This document shows, piece by piece, positions 12,984-20,340 of a stretch of DNA of 21,214 bases; the stretch's first letter is position 1; each line of letters starts with the position of its first letter. The notes under the pieces are model-generated. The model was not told the DNA's origin, searched no databases, and worked only from the letters and a program-made list of their open reading frames with translations. The stretch spans positions 1 to 21,214 of the forward strand of contig CAZASG010000059.1 of NCBI GenBank assembly GCA_964487745.1, written 5' to 3'. The DNA comes from Desulfolinea sp964487745 (lineage in GTDB: Bacteria > Chloroflexota > Anaerolineae > Anaerolineales > Villigracilaceae). Both the position numbers and the translations under genes were made by a program.

Positions 12984-13409
12984 TTAAATACCTTCTTCCT
13001 TCAGGCGGAAGATCGATGCAATGAATATCGTCAAGATCATTATGGCAGATAAAACACAGTAAGGGCACCAGGCATGAAGAACGAATTCTTCAAGGTAGGA
13101 AAGATAGGCCGAGTAGATCACGCCAACCAGGCTGATTCCAAAAAGGGCGAGGCTGCCATTTTCCTGCAAAAAGGGAATGCGGGATTCCCCGAGCAGGATG
13201 AAGATGATCGCTAAAAAGGCTGCCAGGCCAAAAATTGCAATGGGGATGCCGTAAACTTCAGAATAACGACTGGTATTCACAGTAAAACAGTCGCCGAGGC
13301 CGGGAGCGCAAAGCTTTTCATTATGAGAAAGTTTTACCCAGGTCAGGTAGGCAGCATCCAGCGCGCCAATGATGGCGGCAATGAGGGAAATAAGGGTGTT
13401 TTTTTTCAT
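12984..13409 (-). CDS. Vitamin K epoxide reductase (VKOR) family protein
   Basis: 141 residues. A membrane protein that reoxidises disulfide-forming partners using quinones, the counterpart of DsbB. It has four to five hydrophobic segments. The loop pair C34 and C41 (KLCAPGLGDCFTVN) and the active-site C115-P-Y-C118 (HAWCPYC) are both present, as is the YGIPIAIFG motif after the conserved Ser (S50). No thioredoxin-like domain is fused. It starts 19 bp after the moeA stop and is followed 13 bp later by the Cys-rich small gene, so it belongs to the rel-moeA operon. The thioredoxin partner is not seen in the window. Confidence 0.93.
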   Translation of the reverse strand: MKKNTLISLIAAIIGALDAAYLTWVKLSHNEKLCAPGLGDCFTVNTSRYSEVYGIPIAIFGLAAFLAIIFILLGESRIPFLQENGSLALFGISLVGVIYSAYLSYLEEFVLHAWCPYCVLSAIMILTIFIASIFRLKEEGI

Positions 13410-13428
13410 AGTATCCTAAACTTTTAAG

Positions 13429-14658
13429 TTATTCAAGTGGCCAGGCATCTACTTCTTCGCCTGTGGCTAAAGATTTTACCCCTGCCGGGATAATGAGTAA
13501 AGCGTTGGCTTGTACCATCGAGAAGAGATTTCCGGAGCCCTGATGCCCCGTGAGCTTGGCATAACGTTCGCCATTTTCTGTATATATATGCGCGCGGAGA
13601 TAACTCTGACGCCCATCGGATCGGATCGGCTCTGCGAGGCGCGCTCGCACGGTGACCCGGGCTTGCTGGCTGCCCCCGAGCATTTTCTCGACAACCGGGC
13701 GGACGAAGACCATAAAACCGATGAATGCCGAAACGGGATTTCCTGCTAAGCCGATAAAGGGAATATTTTGATAGTGCCCGAAAGTGAGCGGTTTCCCCGG
13801 ACGCATATTGATTCGCCAGAAATTGAGCTCTCCTTCTTTTTCGATCACATCTTTGATGAAGTCAAAAGAGCCCATGCTGACGCCCGCCGATGAGACAATC
13901 AGATCGGCGTCTTTAGCGCCGCTTAGGGCATCTTTCACAGCCTCGGGTGTGTCGGCTGCCACACCAAGGGGGATGATCTGACAGCCTGCGGCTTCAAGCA
14001 GTGCGCCGAGGGTATAGGAGTTGACGTCGTAAATTTTGCCTTCTGTGAGAGGTTGCCCGATGGGAGTCAGCTCGTCCCCGCTGGAGAGCAGCGCAACGCG
14101 CGGGCGGCGATAGACAGGCACATCCGCGACACCAAGCATGGCAAGCATCCCGAGGTCTTGAGGGCGCAGGCGCAGGCCGATGGGCAGGATGCTCTCGCCG
14201 CGCCGGATGTCACTGCCCCGTTTGCGGATATTTGCGCCCACTTTAGCAGCTTTGAGTATCTGCACTTTTTCAGGCAGCGCGGTGCCGGGCGCACGGTTGT
14301 TGAAATCGGTCTCCTCAACGGGGACAACACTGTCCGCGCCGGGGGGGAGGGGCGCACCAGTCATGATGCGAGCGGCCTCTCCGGGCCGGATATGGTGCGT
14401 GGGCATTTTCCCTGCGGGGATATCGTCCACGACGGGCAGGCTGATGGGCGTTGCCGAGCCAGCCTGGGTCACGTCCGATGCGCGCAGGGCGAATCCATCC
14501 ATCGAACTATTATCGAAAAGGGGCAGATCTGTTGCAGAAACGATCTCTTCGGCGAGCGTTCGCCCAACTGCATCTTTGAGCGGAATGCGGGTGGTATTGA
14601 GGGGCTGAAAAGAAGCAAGAATGCGTTGGAGCGCCTCGCTTACGGGGAGTAGGGACAT
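13429..14658 (-). CDS. moeA: Molybdopterin molybdenumtransferase
   Basis: 409 residues, normal MoeA length. It inserts molybdate into adenylylated molybdopterin in the last step of Mo cofactor synthesis. Signatures: LFDNSSMDGFA (48-57, D54), ARIMTGAPLPPGADSVVPVEE (96-116), ALLSSGDEL (189-197, D195), VSSAGVSMGSFDFIK (255-269), MRPGKPLTFG (285-294) and GLAGNPVSAF; these cover the MPT and metal sites. The ATG at 14658 has AGGAAAGA upstream and lies 27 bp after the rel stop. It is about 5.7 kb from moaC and in a different operon, so Mo cofactor genes are split between loci. Confidence 0.96.
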   Translation of the reverse strand: MSLLPVSEALQRILASFQPLNTTRIPLKDAVGRTLAEEIVSATDLPLFDNSSMDGFALRASDVTQAGSATPISLPVVDDIPAGKMPTHHIRPGEAARIMTGAPLPPGADSVVPVEETDFNNRAPGTALPEKVQILKAAKVGANIRKRGSDIRRGESILPIGLRLRPQDLGMLAMLGVADVPVYRRPRVALLSSGDELTPIGQPLTEGKIYDVNSYTLGALLEAAGCQIIPLGVAADTPEAVKDALSGAKDADLIVSSAGVSMGSFDFIKDVIEKEGELNFWRINMRPGKPLTFGHYQNIPFIGLAGNPVSAFIGFMVFVRPVVEKMLGGSQQARVTVRARLAEPIRSDGRQSYLRAHIYTENGERYAKLTGHQGSGNLFSMVQANALLIIPAGVKSLATGEEVDAWPLE

Positions 14659-14685
14659 GTTCTTTCCTGTTTTGGGTGTATCTGA

Positions 14686-16938
14686 TTAGCCAGGGTTGTT
14701 GCGGCGGGCTTCAAGAATATTGGGAAGATTTTCGATGCGTGCCAAAAGACGGCTAAGCTGCTTTAGATCACTGACTTCGATGACGAGACGAATATCGGCG
14801 ATCCCTTTGACTACTTTGACGTTTGCGTCAATCATGTTGATGCCGTCGCTCGAAAGGATGTAGGTGATATCGCCGATTAGTCCGCTGCGGTCAAAAGCCG
14901 TGATGCGAATGGGGACCGGATAAGTGCGGACATGGGAGCCCCAGGTGACTTGAACAAGACGCTCACGATCTTTAACGCGCAGGATATTGGGGCAGTCGCT
15001 GCGATGAATGCTGGCGCCACGCCCGCGCGTGATATAGCCGATGATTTCATCTCCGGGGGTAGGATTACAACATTTGGCAACGGTGGTCAATAAACCTTTT
15101 AAGCCAACTACGCGGATGGCGTTGGTTGCATCTGAGCCTGTGCCCGAACGAGTTGGTTGTAATTCAACCTCTTCGGTATCGTCCTCTGCCAGTTGAGTAA
15201 TGATATTGTTGACCGAAAGATCGCCATGCCCGATGGCGAGTGAAAGATCCTCGGTGGTTCGATAACCCATTTCACGAGCGAGGGTCTCAAAGTTTGTCTT
15301 TTCCTTGATGCCGATGCGTTGCAATTCTTTCTCAAGGATGGTGCGCCCTTGGGCGATATTTTGCTCATGATCTTGCTTGCGGAACCAGACGCGCATCTTC
15401 GATTTGGCACGCTGGGTTTTGACCAAGCCAAGATTGGCGTTCAGCCAATCGCGGCTGGGGCCGCCGCGCTTTGTTGTCAGGATCTCCACTTGCTCGCCGG
15501 TTTTTAGCTCGTGGCTGAGTGTGACGAGTTTTCCGTTCACGCGTGCACCGCGACAGCGATGACCAACATCGGTGTGGATGTGATAGGCAAAGTCGATCGG
15601 TGTTGATCCGGCGGGCAGGTCAATAATATCGCCACCAGGAGTGAAAACATAAACGCGATCCTGGAATACATCGGTCTTCATGCTTTCAACGAATTCGGTC
15701 GCGTCATCTACGTCGCTGCGCCATTCCATCATGCGGCGGATGCCGTCGATGCGCTCATTATATGAATCGTTCTGACGCCCGCCTTCTTTATATCGCCAAT
15801 GCGAGGCAATGCCATACTCGGCATTTTCATGCATTTCAGGTGTGCGTATCTGCACCTCCAGCGGACGCCCATCATCATGGATGACGGCGGTATGCAGTGA
15901 TTGGTAAAAATTATCCTTGGGGGCGGCAATATAGTCGTCGAATTCGTTGGGCATCGGTCGCCATCGGGTATGGATCAAGCCCAGGGTAGCGTAGCAAGAC
16001 TGGACGTCCGGCACGAGGATGCGCACCGCGCGCACGTCGCGCACCATTTCAAAAGGTTTATTCTTTGCCGTCATCTTGCGATGGATCGAGTAGATATGCT
16101 TGGGACGTCCCGTTATATCCACATCGATCCCCTCGCGGGCGAGCATTCTTTCCAGATCGTCCGTAATTAACTTGATCTGCCTTTCGCGCCCTTCGCGTCG
16201 CGAAGCCAGTTGAGATGCAATTTCCTTGTATTTTTCAGGGTTTGTATATCGAAAACCTAGATCTTCCAATTCCCACTTGACCTGCCAGATGCCCATGCGG
16301 TTAGCGAGCGGGGCAAAAATATCGAGCGTTTGCTGGGCAATTCGTCGCCGTTTATGGTCTGGCATAAATCCCAAAGTGCGCATATTATGCAGGCGGTCGG
16401 CAAGCTTGATAAGCACTACGCGTACATCATTGTCCATCGCGAGGAAGGTTTTTCGCAGAGTTTCGGAGACCATATCTGGACGGCGCCCGAGCAGCGCTGG
16501 TTTTGGCTTCTCGATCTCTTCGGCTTCGCCCTCCTGTTCGCTTGCTTCCGTTTCCGCGTCATTGTCTGAACTCAAAACCTGGTCGTCGCGAGAGACGCGT
16601 GGAAGGTTGGTCAACTTCGTCACTCCATCCACGAGATTGGCGATCTCTCCACCAAAATCATCCGCCAGATCGCTGAGCGTTATCTCGGTATCTTCAACGG
16701 TATCATGCAAAAGACCGGCCGCGACTACGGCAGGCGGGACTTGTAACTCCGCTAATATGGATGCCACCGCCAGGCAATGCGTAATATACGGTTCGCCCGA
16801 TGCACGCTTCTGCGGTCGATGAGCCTCCTCAGCTACACGATAGGCGCGCTGAATAAGCTCTTTGTCAGCAAGAGTGTAATGTTGGGGGCATTCTTCGAGC
16901 AGCCCTTCAATGGTGACAACAACGGTAGCGCTTTTCAT
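14686..16938 (-). CDS. rel: RelA/SpoT-type (p)ppGpp synthetase/hydrolase
   Basis: 750 residues from the chosen ATG (numbering below counts from the ATG at 16947). Domains in order: HD hydrolase with H57, HDTVED (81-86) and D184/N188 (KLADRLHNMR), all intact; synthetase about 280-375 with PKDNFYQSLHTAV and EVQIRT; TGS at 426-490; an RIS/zinc-finger-like middle region with KCCNPTPGDEI; and a C-terminal ACT domain. The synthetase loop reads EFDD (335-338), the EXDD type of monofunctional RelA, not RXKD. An acidic insertion (about 120-150) splits the HD domain. A TTGACA-16-TAAAAT promoter abuts the first ATG, so translation probably starts at the second ATG (16938). First gene of an operon with moeA, VKOR and a small Cys protein. 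Confidence 0.95.
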   Translation of the reverse strand: MKSATVVVTIEGLLEECPQHYTLADKELIQRAYRVAEEAHRPQKRASGEPYITHCLAVASILAELQVPPAVVAAGLLHDTVEDTEITLSDLADDFGGEIANLVDGVTKLTNLPRVSRDDQVLSSDNDAETEASEQEGEAEEIEKPKPALLGRRPDMVSETLRKTFLAMDNDVRVVLIKLADRLHNMRTLGFMPDHKRRRIAQQTLDIFAPLANRMGIWQVKWELEDLGFRYTNPEKYKEIASQLASRREGRERQIKLITDDLERMLAREGIDVDITGRPKHIYSIHRKMTAKNKPFEMVRDVRAVRILVPDVQSCYATLGLIHTRWRPMPNEFDDYIAAPKDNFYQSLHTAVIHDDGRPLEVQIRTPEMHENAEYGIASHWRYKEGGRQNDSYNERIDGIRRMMEWRSDVDDATEFVESMKTDVFQDRVYVFTPGGDIIDLPAGSTPIDFAYHIHTDVGHRCRGARVNGKLVTLSHELKTGEQVEILTTKRGGPSRDWLNANLGLVKTQRAKSKMRVWFRKQDHEQNIAQGRTILEKELQRIGIKEKTNFETLAREMGYRTTEDLSLAIGHGDLSVNNIITQLAEDDTEEVELQPTRSGTGSDATNAIRVVGLKGLLTTVAKCCNPTPGDEIIGYITRGRGASIHRSDCPNILRVKDRERLVQVTWGSHVRTYPVPIRITAFDRSGLIGDITYILSSDGINMIDANVKVVKGIADIRLVIEVSDLKQLSRLLARIENLPNILEARRNNPG

Positions 16939-16947
16939 CGTGCTCAT

Positions 16948-16975
16948 ATTTTAGTCGATGCCGCGTGTATGTCAA
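16948..16975 (-). promoter_or_regulatory. Sigma-70-type promoter of rel
   Basis: On the minus strand TTGACA (16970-16975), 16-bp spacer, TAAAAT (16948-16953). The -10 box touches the ATG at 16947; transcription from about +6 to +9 would start next to the second in-frame ATG at 16938, giving a near-leaderless mRNA. Confidence 0.65.
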
Positions 16976-17054
16976 TTCGATGGGGAAAGATTTGTGTTGA
17001 GTAGGTGAGGAGCCGTATTTTTAACAGGATATCATTTTACGAACGCCAGCTTTT

Positions 17055-17423
17055 TTATCTGTCGATCAACCAATTTGTTGCCGCCTCCAAATTGAAGAAA
17101 TACTGTATGTTCAACCAGCTTCGATTTACTGCAACTGTTTCTGCGAAAAGATGTTCTTTCTTGTTTTTTGCATATACGATCGCAATACTATCGCTGCGTG
17201 TTATCCCTAGCGTCTCAAGCCCCTTCATAAAGCGGTAAGTGTCCATTGTAGAATCTCCTACATTGGCCTGCGTGTAGTTAATTAGAAACTTGCGACAGTC
17301 TCTCTCCCGCGCGAATTTGATACCTTGTATTGCCATCTTTGCGGTTTTATCCGCAACTATTGTTCCACTAACTGTTACCTCTACTAGGGCATTTTGCTCG
17401 TTATAAGTAATATTCCAATTCAT
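17055..17423 (-). CDS. SpoIIAA/STAS-like protein
   Basis: 122 residues, soluble. It opens WNITYNEQNALVEVTVSGTI, then a helix (KTAKMAIQGIKFARERDCRK), a strand FLINYTQANVGD, and a regular alpha/beta order continuing SDSIAIVYAKNKKEHLFAET and ending FNLEAATNWLI. This matches the SpoIIAA-like/STAS fold family found as stand-alone genes in many bacteria; some bind phospholipid or act in partner switching, but the role here is unknown. It has no serine clearly placed as an anti-sigma phosphosite. Weak purine-rich ribosome site (AGGGA). AT-richer than the rel operon. Divergent from adoK. Confidence 0.8.
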   Translation of the reverse strand: MNWNITYNEQNALVEVTVSGTIVADKTAKMAIQGIKFARERDCRKFLINYTQANVGDSTMDTYRFMKGLETLGITRSDSIAIVYAKNKKEHLFAETVAVNRSWLNIQYFFNLEAATNWLIDR

Positions 17424-17533
17424 ATTTTTCCCTTAGTGCTTTCAAATTCTAGTTGGTCAACAGATAATATGTTGTATTTTACAAGAAAAAAGTAACAAAA
17501 GTGTTTTTATTGCATAAAAAAAATTGCTTTACT

Positions 17534-17562
17534 TTGACAAGCACCTTTACTCGTGCTAAACT
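17534..17562 (+). promoter_or_regulatory. Strong sigma-70-type promoter in the adoK leader
   Basis: Perfect TTGACA (17534-17539), 17-bp spacer, TAAACT (17557-17562), preceded by A-rich UP-like sequence (about 17486-17524). Transcription would start near 17569, only 8 bp before a terminator hairpin. Confidence 0.75.
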
Positions 17563-17576
17563 ACGCCCGTCACTGT

Positions 17577-17603
17577 AGCGCTCTCAACAGAGAGCGCTTT
17601 TTT
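17577..17603 (+). terminator. Intrinsic terminator/attenuator before adoK
   Basis: Nine-bp perfect stem AGCGCTCTC (17577-17585) / GAGAGCGCT (17590-17598), loop AACA, then a T6 tract (17598-17603). No plus-strand gene ends upstream, so it cannot serve as an ordinary gene terminator; it should stop most transcripts of the promoter at 17534. A second hairpin (17605-17627, about 10 bp with a bulge) follows before adoK. Confidence 0.85.
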
Positions 17604-17629
17604 CGGGCAAACTCCTGAGTTCTGCCCTG

Positions 17630-17637
17630 TATAAAAT
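17630..17637 (+). promoter_or_regulatory. Possible second -10 box for adoK
   Basis: TATAAAAT (17630-17637) ends 9 nt before the adoK ATG at 17647, like the near-leaderless arrangement of rel. AGGAAA in the gap could instead be a ribosome site for read-through mRNA. The -35 region is poor. Confidence 0.35.
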
Positions 17638-17646
17638 AGGAAACTG

Positions 17647-18603
17647 ATGGATATTCTGCTAACAGGCTCTGTTGCCTACGATTATTTGATGACCTTTCCG
17701 GGGAAATTTGAAGAACAAATTCTCCCTGAACGCCTTTCCTCGATCAGCCTTTCCTTCTTGGTCGATTCAATGACTCGAGAACGCGGTGGTGTTGCGCCGA
17801 ATATTGCTTATACCCTCGCCTTGCTTGGCGCTAAGCCACGCCTGATGGCGACCGTTGGACAGGATTTCAGCGATTACCGCGCCTGGTTGGATGCTCAGGG
17901 CATCGACACCGAACATGCCGAAGTCATCCCTGATGTTTTTACAGCATCCTTCTTCGCCACCACTGACCAGACCAGTGCTCAGATCGCCAGCTTTTCCCCT
18001 GGGGCGATGGGACATGCGGGCAAGCAGTCGCTCAAGGATGTGACACAGAAACCCGAGCTGGTCGTTGTTTCGCCAAATGCTCCAGATGCGATGACAAAAT
18101 TCGCTGCCGAGTGCCGCGAGTTGGATATCCCTTATCTTTATGATCCGAGCCAACAATTATTACGTTTGGAAGGTGAAGAGATCGCCCGCGATATGCAAGG
18201 CGCTCATTTCCTTTTCGTGAACGATTACGAATTTGGCTTGATCTCCAAGAAGACCGGACTTGATTTGAGTGGGATGCTGAAGCAGGTTGATAATATCGTT
18301 ATTACGCGCGGCAAGGACGGTGCCGACGTCTACGCTGATGGTAAGGAATTCCATATCCCGACAGTGCCGGAGCAAGAGATTGTCGATCCCACAGGTGTGG
18401 GCGATGCTTTCCGTGGCGGTTTTCTGGCTGCTTATTCTCGTGGTTGGGAGTGGGAACTTTGTGGGCAAGTCGGCTCGCTGGCTGCAGTTTACGTTCTCGA
18501 GCAGAGTGGTACGCAAAACCATAATTACACCCGCAAGGAGTTTGTTGCTCGGTTCCGTGAACATTTTGATGATGCCGGAAAGCTTGATGCGTTATTAGGG
18601 TAA
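17647..18603 (+). CDS. adoK: Adenosine kinase, PfkB family (mycobacterial AdoK type)
   Basis: 318 residues. ATP-dependent phosphorylation of adenosine to AMP in the cytoplasm. The start TGSVAYDYLMTFPGKFEEQI (6-25) and SLSFLVDSMTRERGGVAPNI (34-53) closely match my memory of the Mycobacterium tuberculosis adenosine kinase, as do ASFSPGAMGHA, DPSQQLLRL and FVNDYEFGL. The PfkB signature DPTGVGDAFRGGF begins at 247, with catalytic D253 and the GVGD anion hole also seen in that enzyme. It is convergent with ahcY, whose product adenosine is its expected substrate, and shares a terminator with it. The leader carries a promoter followed by an attenuator-like terminator. Confidence 0.93.
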   Translation: MDILLTGSVAYDYLMTFPGKFEEQILPERLSSISLSFLVDSMTRERGGVAPNIAYTLALLGAKPRLMATVGQDFSDYRAWLDAQGIDTEHAEVIPDVFTASFFATTDQTSAQIASFSPGAMGHAGKQSLKDVTQKPELVVVSPNAPDAMTKFAAECRELDIPYLYDPSQQLLRLEGEEIARDMQGAHFLFVNDYEFGLISKKTGLDLSGMLKQVDNIVITRGKDGADVYADGKEFHIPTVPEQEIVDPTGVGDAFRGGFLAAYSRGWEWELCGQVGSLAAVYVLEQSGTQNHNYTRKEFVARFREHFDDAGKLDALLG

Positions 18604-18618
18604 GTTACTAAAGCCTAT

Positions 18619-18656
18619 AAAAAAGCAGGAAGCTCTTGAAGCTTCCTGCTTTTTTT
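18619..18656. terminator. Bidirectional intrinsic terminator between adoK and ahcY
   Basis: Ten-bp perfect stem AGCAGGAAGC (18624-18633) / GCTTCCTGCT (18641-18650) with A6 before and T7 after, so both strands end in a U-run. It lies 16 bp after the adoK stop and 18 bp before the ahcY stop. Confidence 0.95.
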
Positions 18657-18673
18657 GATTAAACTGCGTTGAT

Positions 18674-20086
18674 TTAGTAGCGATAGTGATCGGGTTTATA
18701 GGGCCCTTCAACAGGGACTTTGATATAGTCAGCTTGTTCCTTGGTAAGTTCGGTCAGTTTGACACCGATCTTAACAAGATGCAGCCGGGCAACTTCTTCA
18801 TCCAATTTCTTGGGAAGCGTATACACTTTGTTTTCGTATTCATCGTTGTGTTGCCAGAGTTCCATCTGTGCCAGAACTTGATTGGTGAAGCTGTTCGACA
18901 TTACGAAGCTGGGGTGACCAGTAGCGCAGCCGAGGTTAACCAAGCGGCCTTTAGCAAGCAAGATAAGGCGTTTTCCGTCGGGGAAGATGACGTGGTCGAC
19001 CTGGGGTTTAATATTTTCCCATTCGTAGTTTTCTTCGAGGCTGGCAACATCGATTTCGTTGTCGAAGTGGCCGATATTGCAGACGATGGCTTCGTCTTTC
19101 ATGCGTTTCATGTGCTCGTGGTTAATGACGTGGAAGTTGCCGGTGGCGGTAACGAAGATGTCAGCTTGGTCAGCGACATCGTCCATGCGGACAACACGGT
19201 AGCCTTCCATAGCAGCTTGCAGGGCGTTGATCGGGTCGATTTCGGTGACCCAAACGGTGGCGCCCAAACCGCGCAGGGATTGTGCGCTACCTTTGCCGAC
19301 ATCACCGTATCCCAAAACGACGGCGATCTTGCCAGCGATCATCACGTCAGTGGCGCGCTTGATGCCGTCTACCAGAGATTCGCGACAGCCATAAAGGTTA
19401 TCAAATTTTGATTTGGTTACAGAGTCGTTAACGTTAAAGGCAGGGAAGGGGAGTTTACCCTCTTCAAAAAGTTGATAGAGACGATGTACGCCAGTGGTGG
19501 TTTCTTCGGAGACACCCTGAATGGCCTCAAGACGTTCACTGTACCAGCCGGGTTTTTCGCTCAAGCGCTTTTTGATCGCAGCGAACAAAGCAACTTCTTC
19601 TTCGCTGCCGGGATTGTCGAGTACGGAAGGATCTTTTTCGGCATTGGAGCCAAGAATAATGAGTAGGGTTGCATCGCCGCCATCATCCAGAATGAGATTT
19701 GGGGTGCCGCCGTCTGCCCATTCCATGATGCGGTGAGTGAACTCCCAATATTCGTCGAGGTTTTCGCCTTTGAATGCGAAAACAGGGATATCCAGATCAG
19801 CAATTGCAGCAGCGGCATGATCTTGCGTGGAGAAGATATTGCAGGAAGCCCAACGTACCTCTGCGCCCAATTTGACGAGGGTTTTGATTAGTACGGCGGT
19901 CTGGATGGTCATGTGCAGGGAACCGGCGATGCGTGCACCTGCCAGGGATTTGGATTCTCCATACTTTTTCTGCAAGGACATCAAGCCAGGCATTTCTTTT
20001 TCGGCGATGGCGATCTCTTTGTGTCCCCATTCAGCAAGTGACATATCTGCCACATAATAGTCAGTCGTTGTTTTGGTATCTAACAT
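18674..20086 (-). CDS. ahcY: S-adenosylhomocysteine hydrolase
   Basis: 470 residues. Reversible NAD-dependent hydrolysis of SAH to homocysteine and adenosine in the methyl cycle. Visible: substrate domain with ARIAGSLHMTIQTAVLIKTL and ILDDGGDAT (D135); NVNDSVTKSKFDNLYGC with K225, D229, N230 and C234; NAD motif GYGDVGKG (259-266); and the C-terminal KPDHYRY (464-470), whose Lys and Tyr reach the NAD of the partner subunit. A roughly 40-residue insertion at 145-185, absent in animal enzymes, marks the common bacterial form. The ATG has AGGAG upstream, and a good promoter lies about 133 nt before it. Convergent with adoK. Confidence 0.98.
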   Translation of the reverse strand: MLDTKTTTDYYVADMSLAEWGHKEIAIAEKEMPGLMSLQKKYGESKSLAGARIAGSLHMTIQTAVLIKTLVKLGAEVRWASCNIFSTQDHAAAAIADLDIPVFAFKGENLDEYWEFTHRIMEWADGGTPNLILDDGGDATLLIILGSNAEKDPSVLDNPGSEEEVALFAAIKKRLSEKPGWYSERLEAIQGVSEETTTGVHRLYQLFEEGKLPFPAFNVNDSVTKSKFDNLYGCRESLVDGIKRATDVMIAGKIAVVLGYGDVGKGSAQSLRGLGATVWVTEIDPINALQAAMEGYRVVRMDDVADQADIFVTATGNFHVINHEHMKRMKDEAIVCNIGHFDNEIDVASLEENYEWENIKPQVDHVIFPDGKRLILLAKGRLVNLGCATGHPSFVMSNSFTNQVLAQMELWQHNDEYENKVYTLPKKLDEEVARLHLVKIGVKLTELTKEQADYIKVPVEGPYKPDHYRY

Positions 20087-20225
20087 TTTTTCTCCTTAAA
20101 GATACGATCCCCAACGGTGGGAATCATGCGTATGAAAGTTTGAGTAAGTTTTTATTTCGTTGAATTATTATTAGTTGGCAGAACAAACACATCGATAATC
20201 TCTGCCTTTTTCAAACGCGCAAGGA

Positions 20226-20254
20226 ATTCTACTTGTGAGACCTAAGATTGTCAA
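20226..20254 (-). promoter_or_regulatory. Sigma-70-type promoter of ahcY
   Basis: On the minus strand TTGACA (20249-20254), exactly 17 bp, TAGAAT (20226-20231). Predicted leader of about 133 nt, ending in a small hairpin (about 20101-20132) just before the ribosome site. The leader does not match the SAH riboswitch pattern as I know it. Confidence 0.7.
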
Positions 20255-20271
20255 ACGCCTGCGTGATGCCT

Positions 20272-20307
20272 AAAAGCCGCTGCTGTTGTGAATTAGAAAT
20301 TAGCGGC
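20272..20307 (-). terminator. Weak terminator-like hairpin after the methyltransferase gene
   Basis: On the minus strand GCCGCT (20302-20307) pairs with AGCGGC (20276-20281), 20-nt loop, followed by TTTTA. It lies 34 bp downstream of the methyltransferase stop and upstream of the ahcY promoter. The long loop and short stem make it uncertain. Confidence 0.4.
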
Positions 20308-20340
20308 CAAGCATTGGCAATCTCTTTTACGCGCACAAAA

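Noticed and set aside
20087..20225. SAH or SAM riboswitch in the ahcY leader
   Set aside because: The leader of about 133 nt has only a small hairpin near the ribosome site. The conserved core expected for the SAH riboswitch was not seen, nor a regulated terminator.
20316..20325. GGCAATCTCT matching the end of REP-like copy 1 (5701-5710)
   Set aside because: Only ten bases match and the TGTCATTGCGAG half is missing, so it may be chance.
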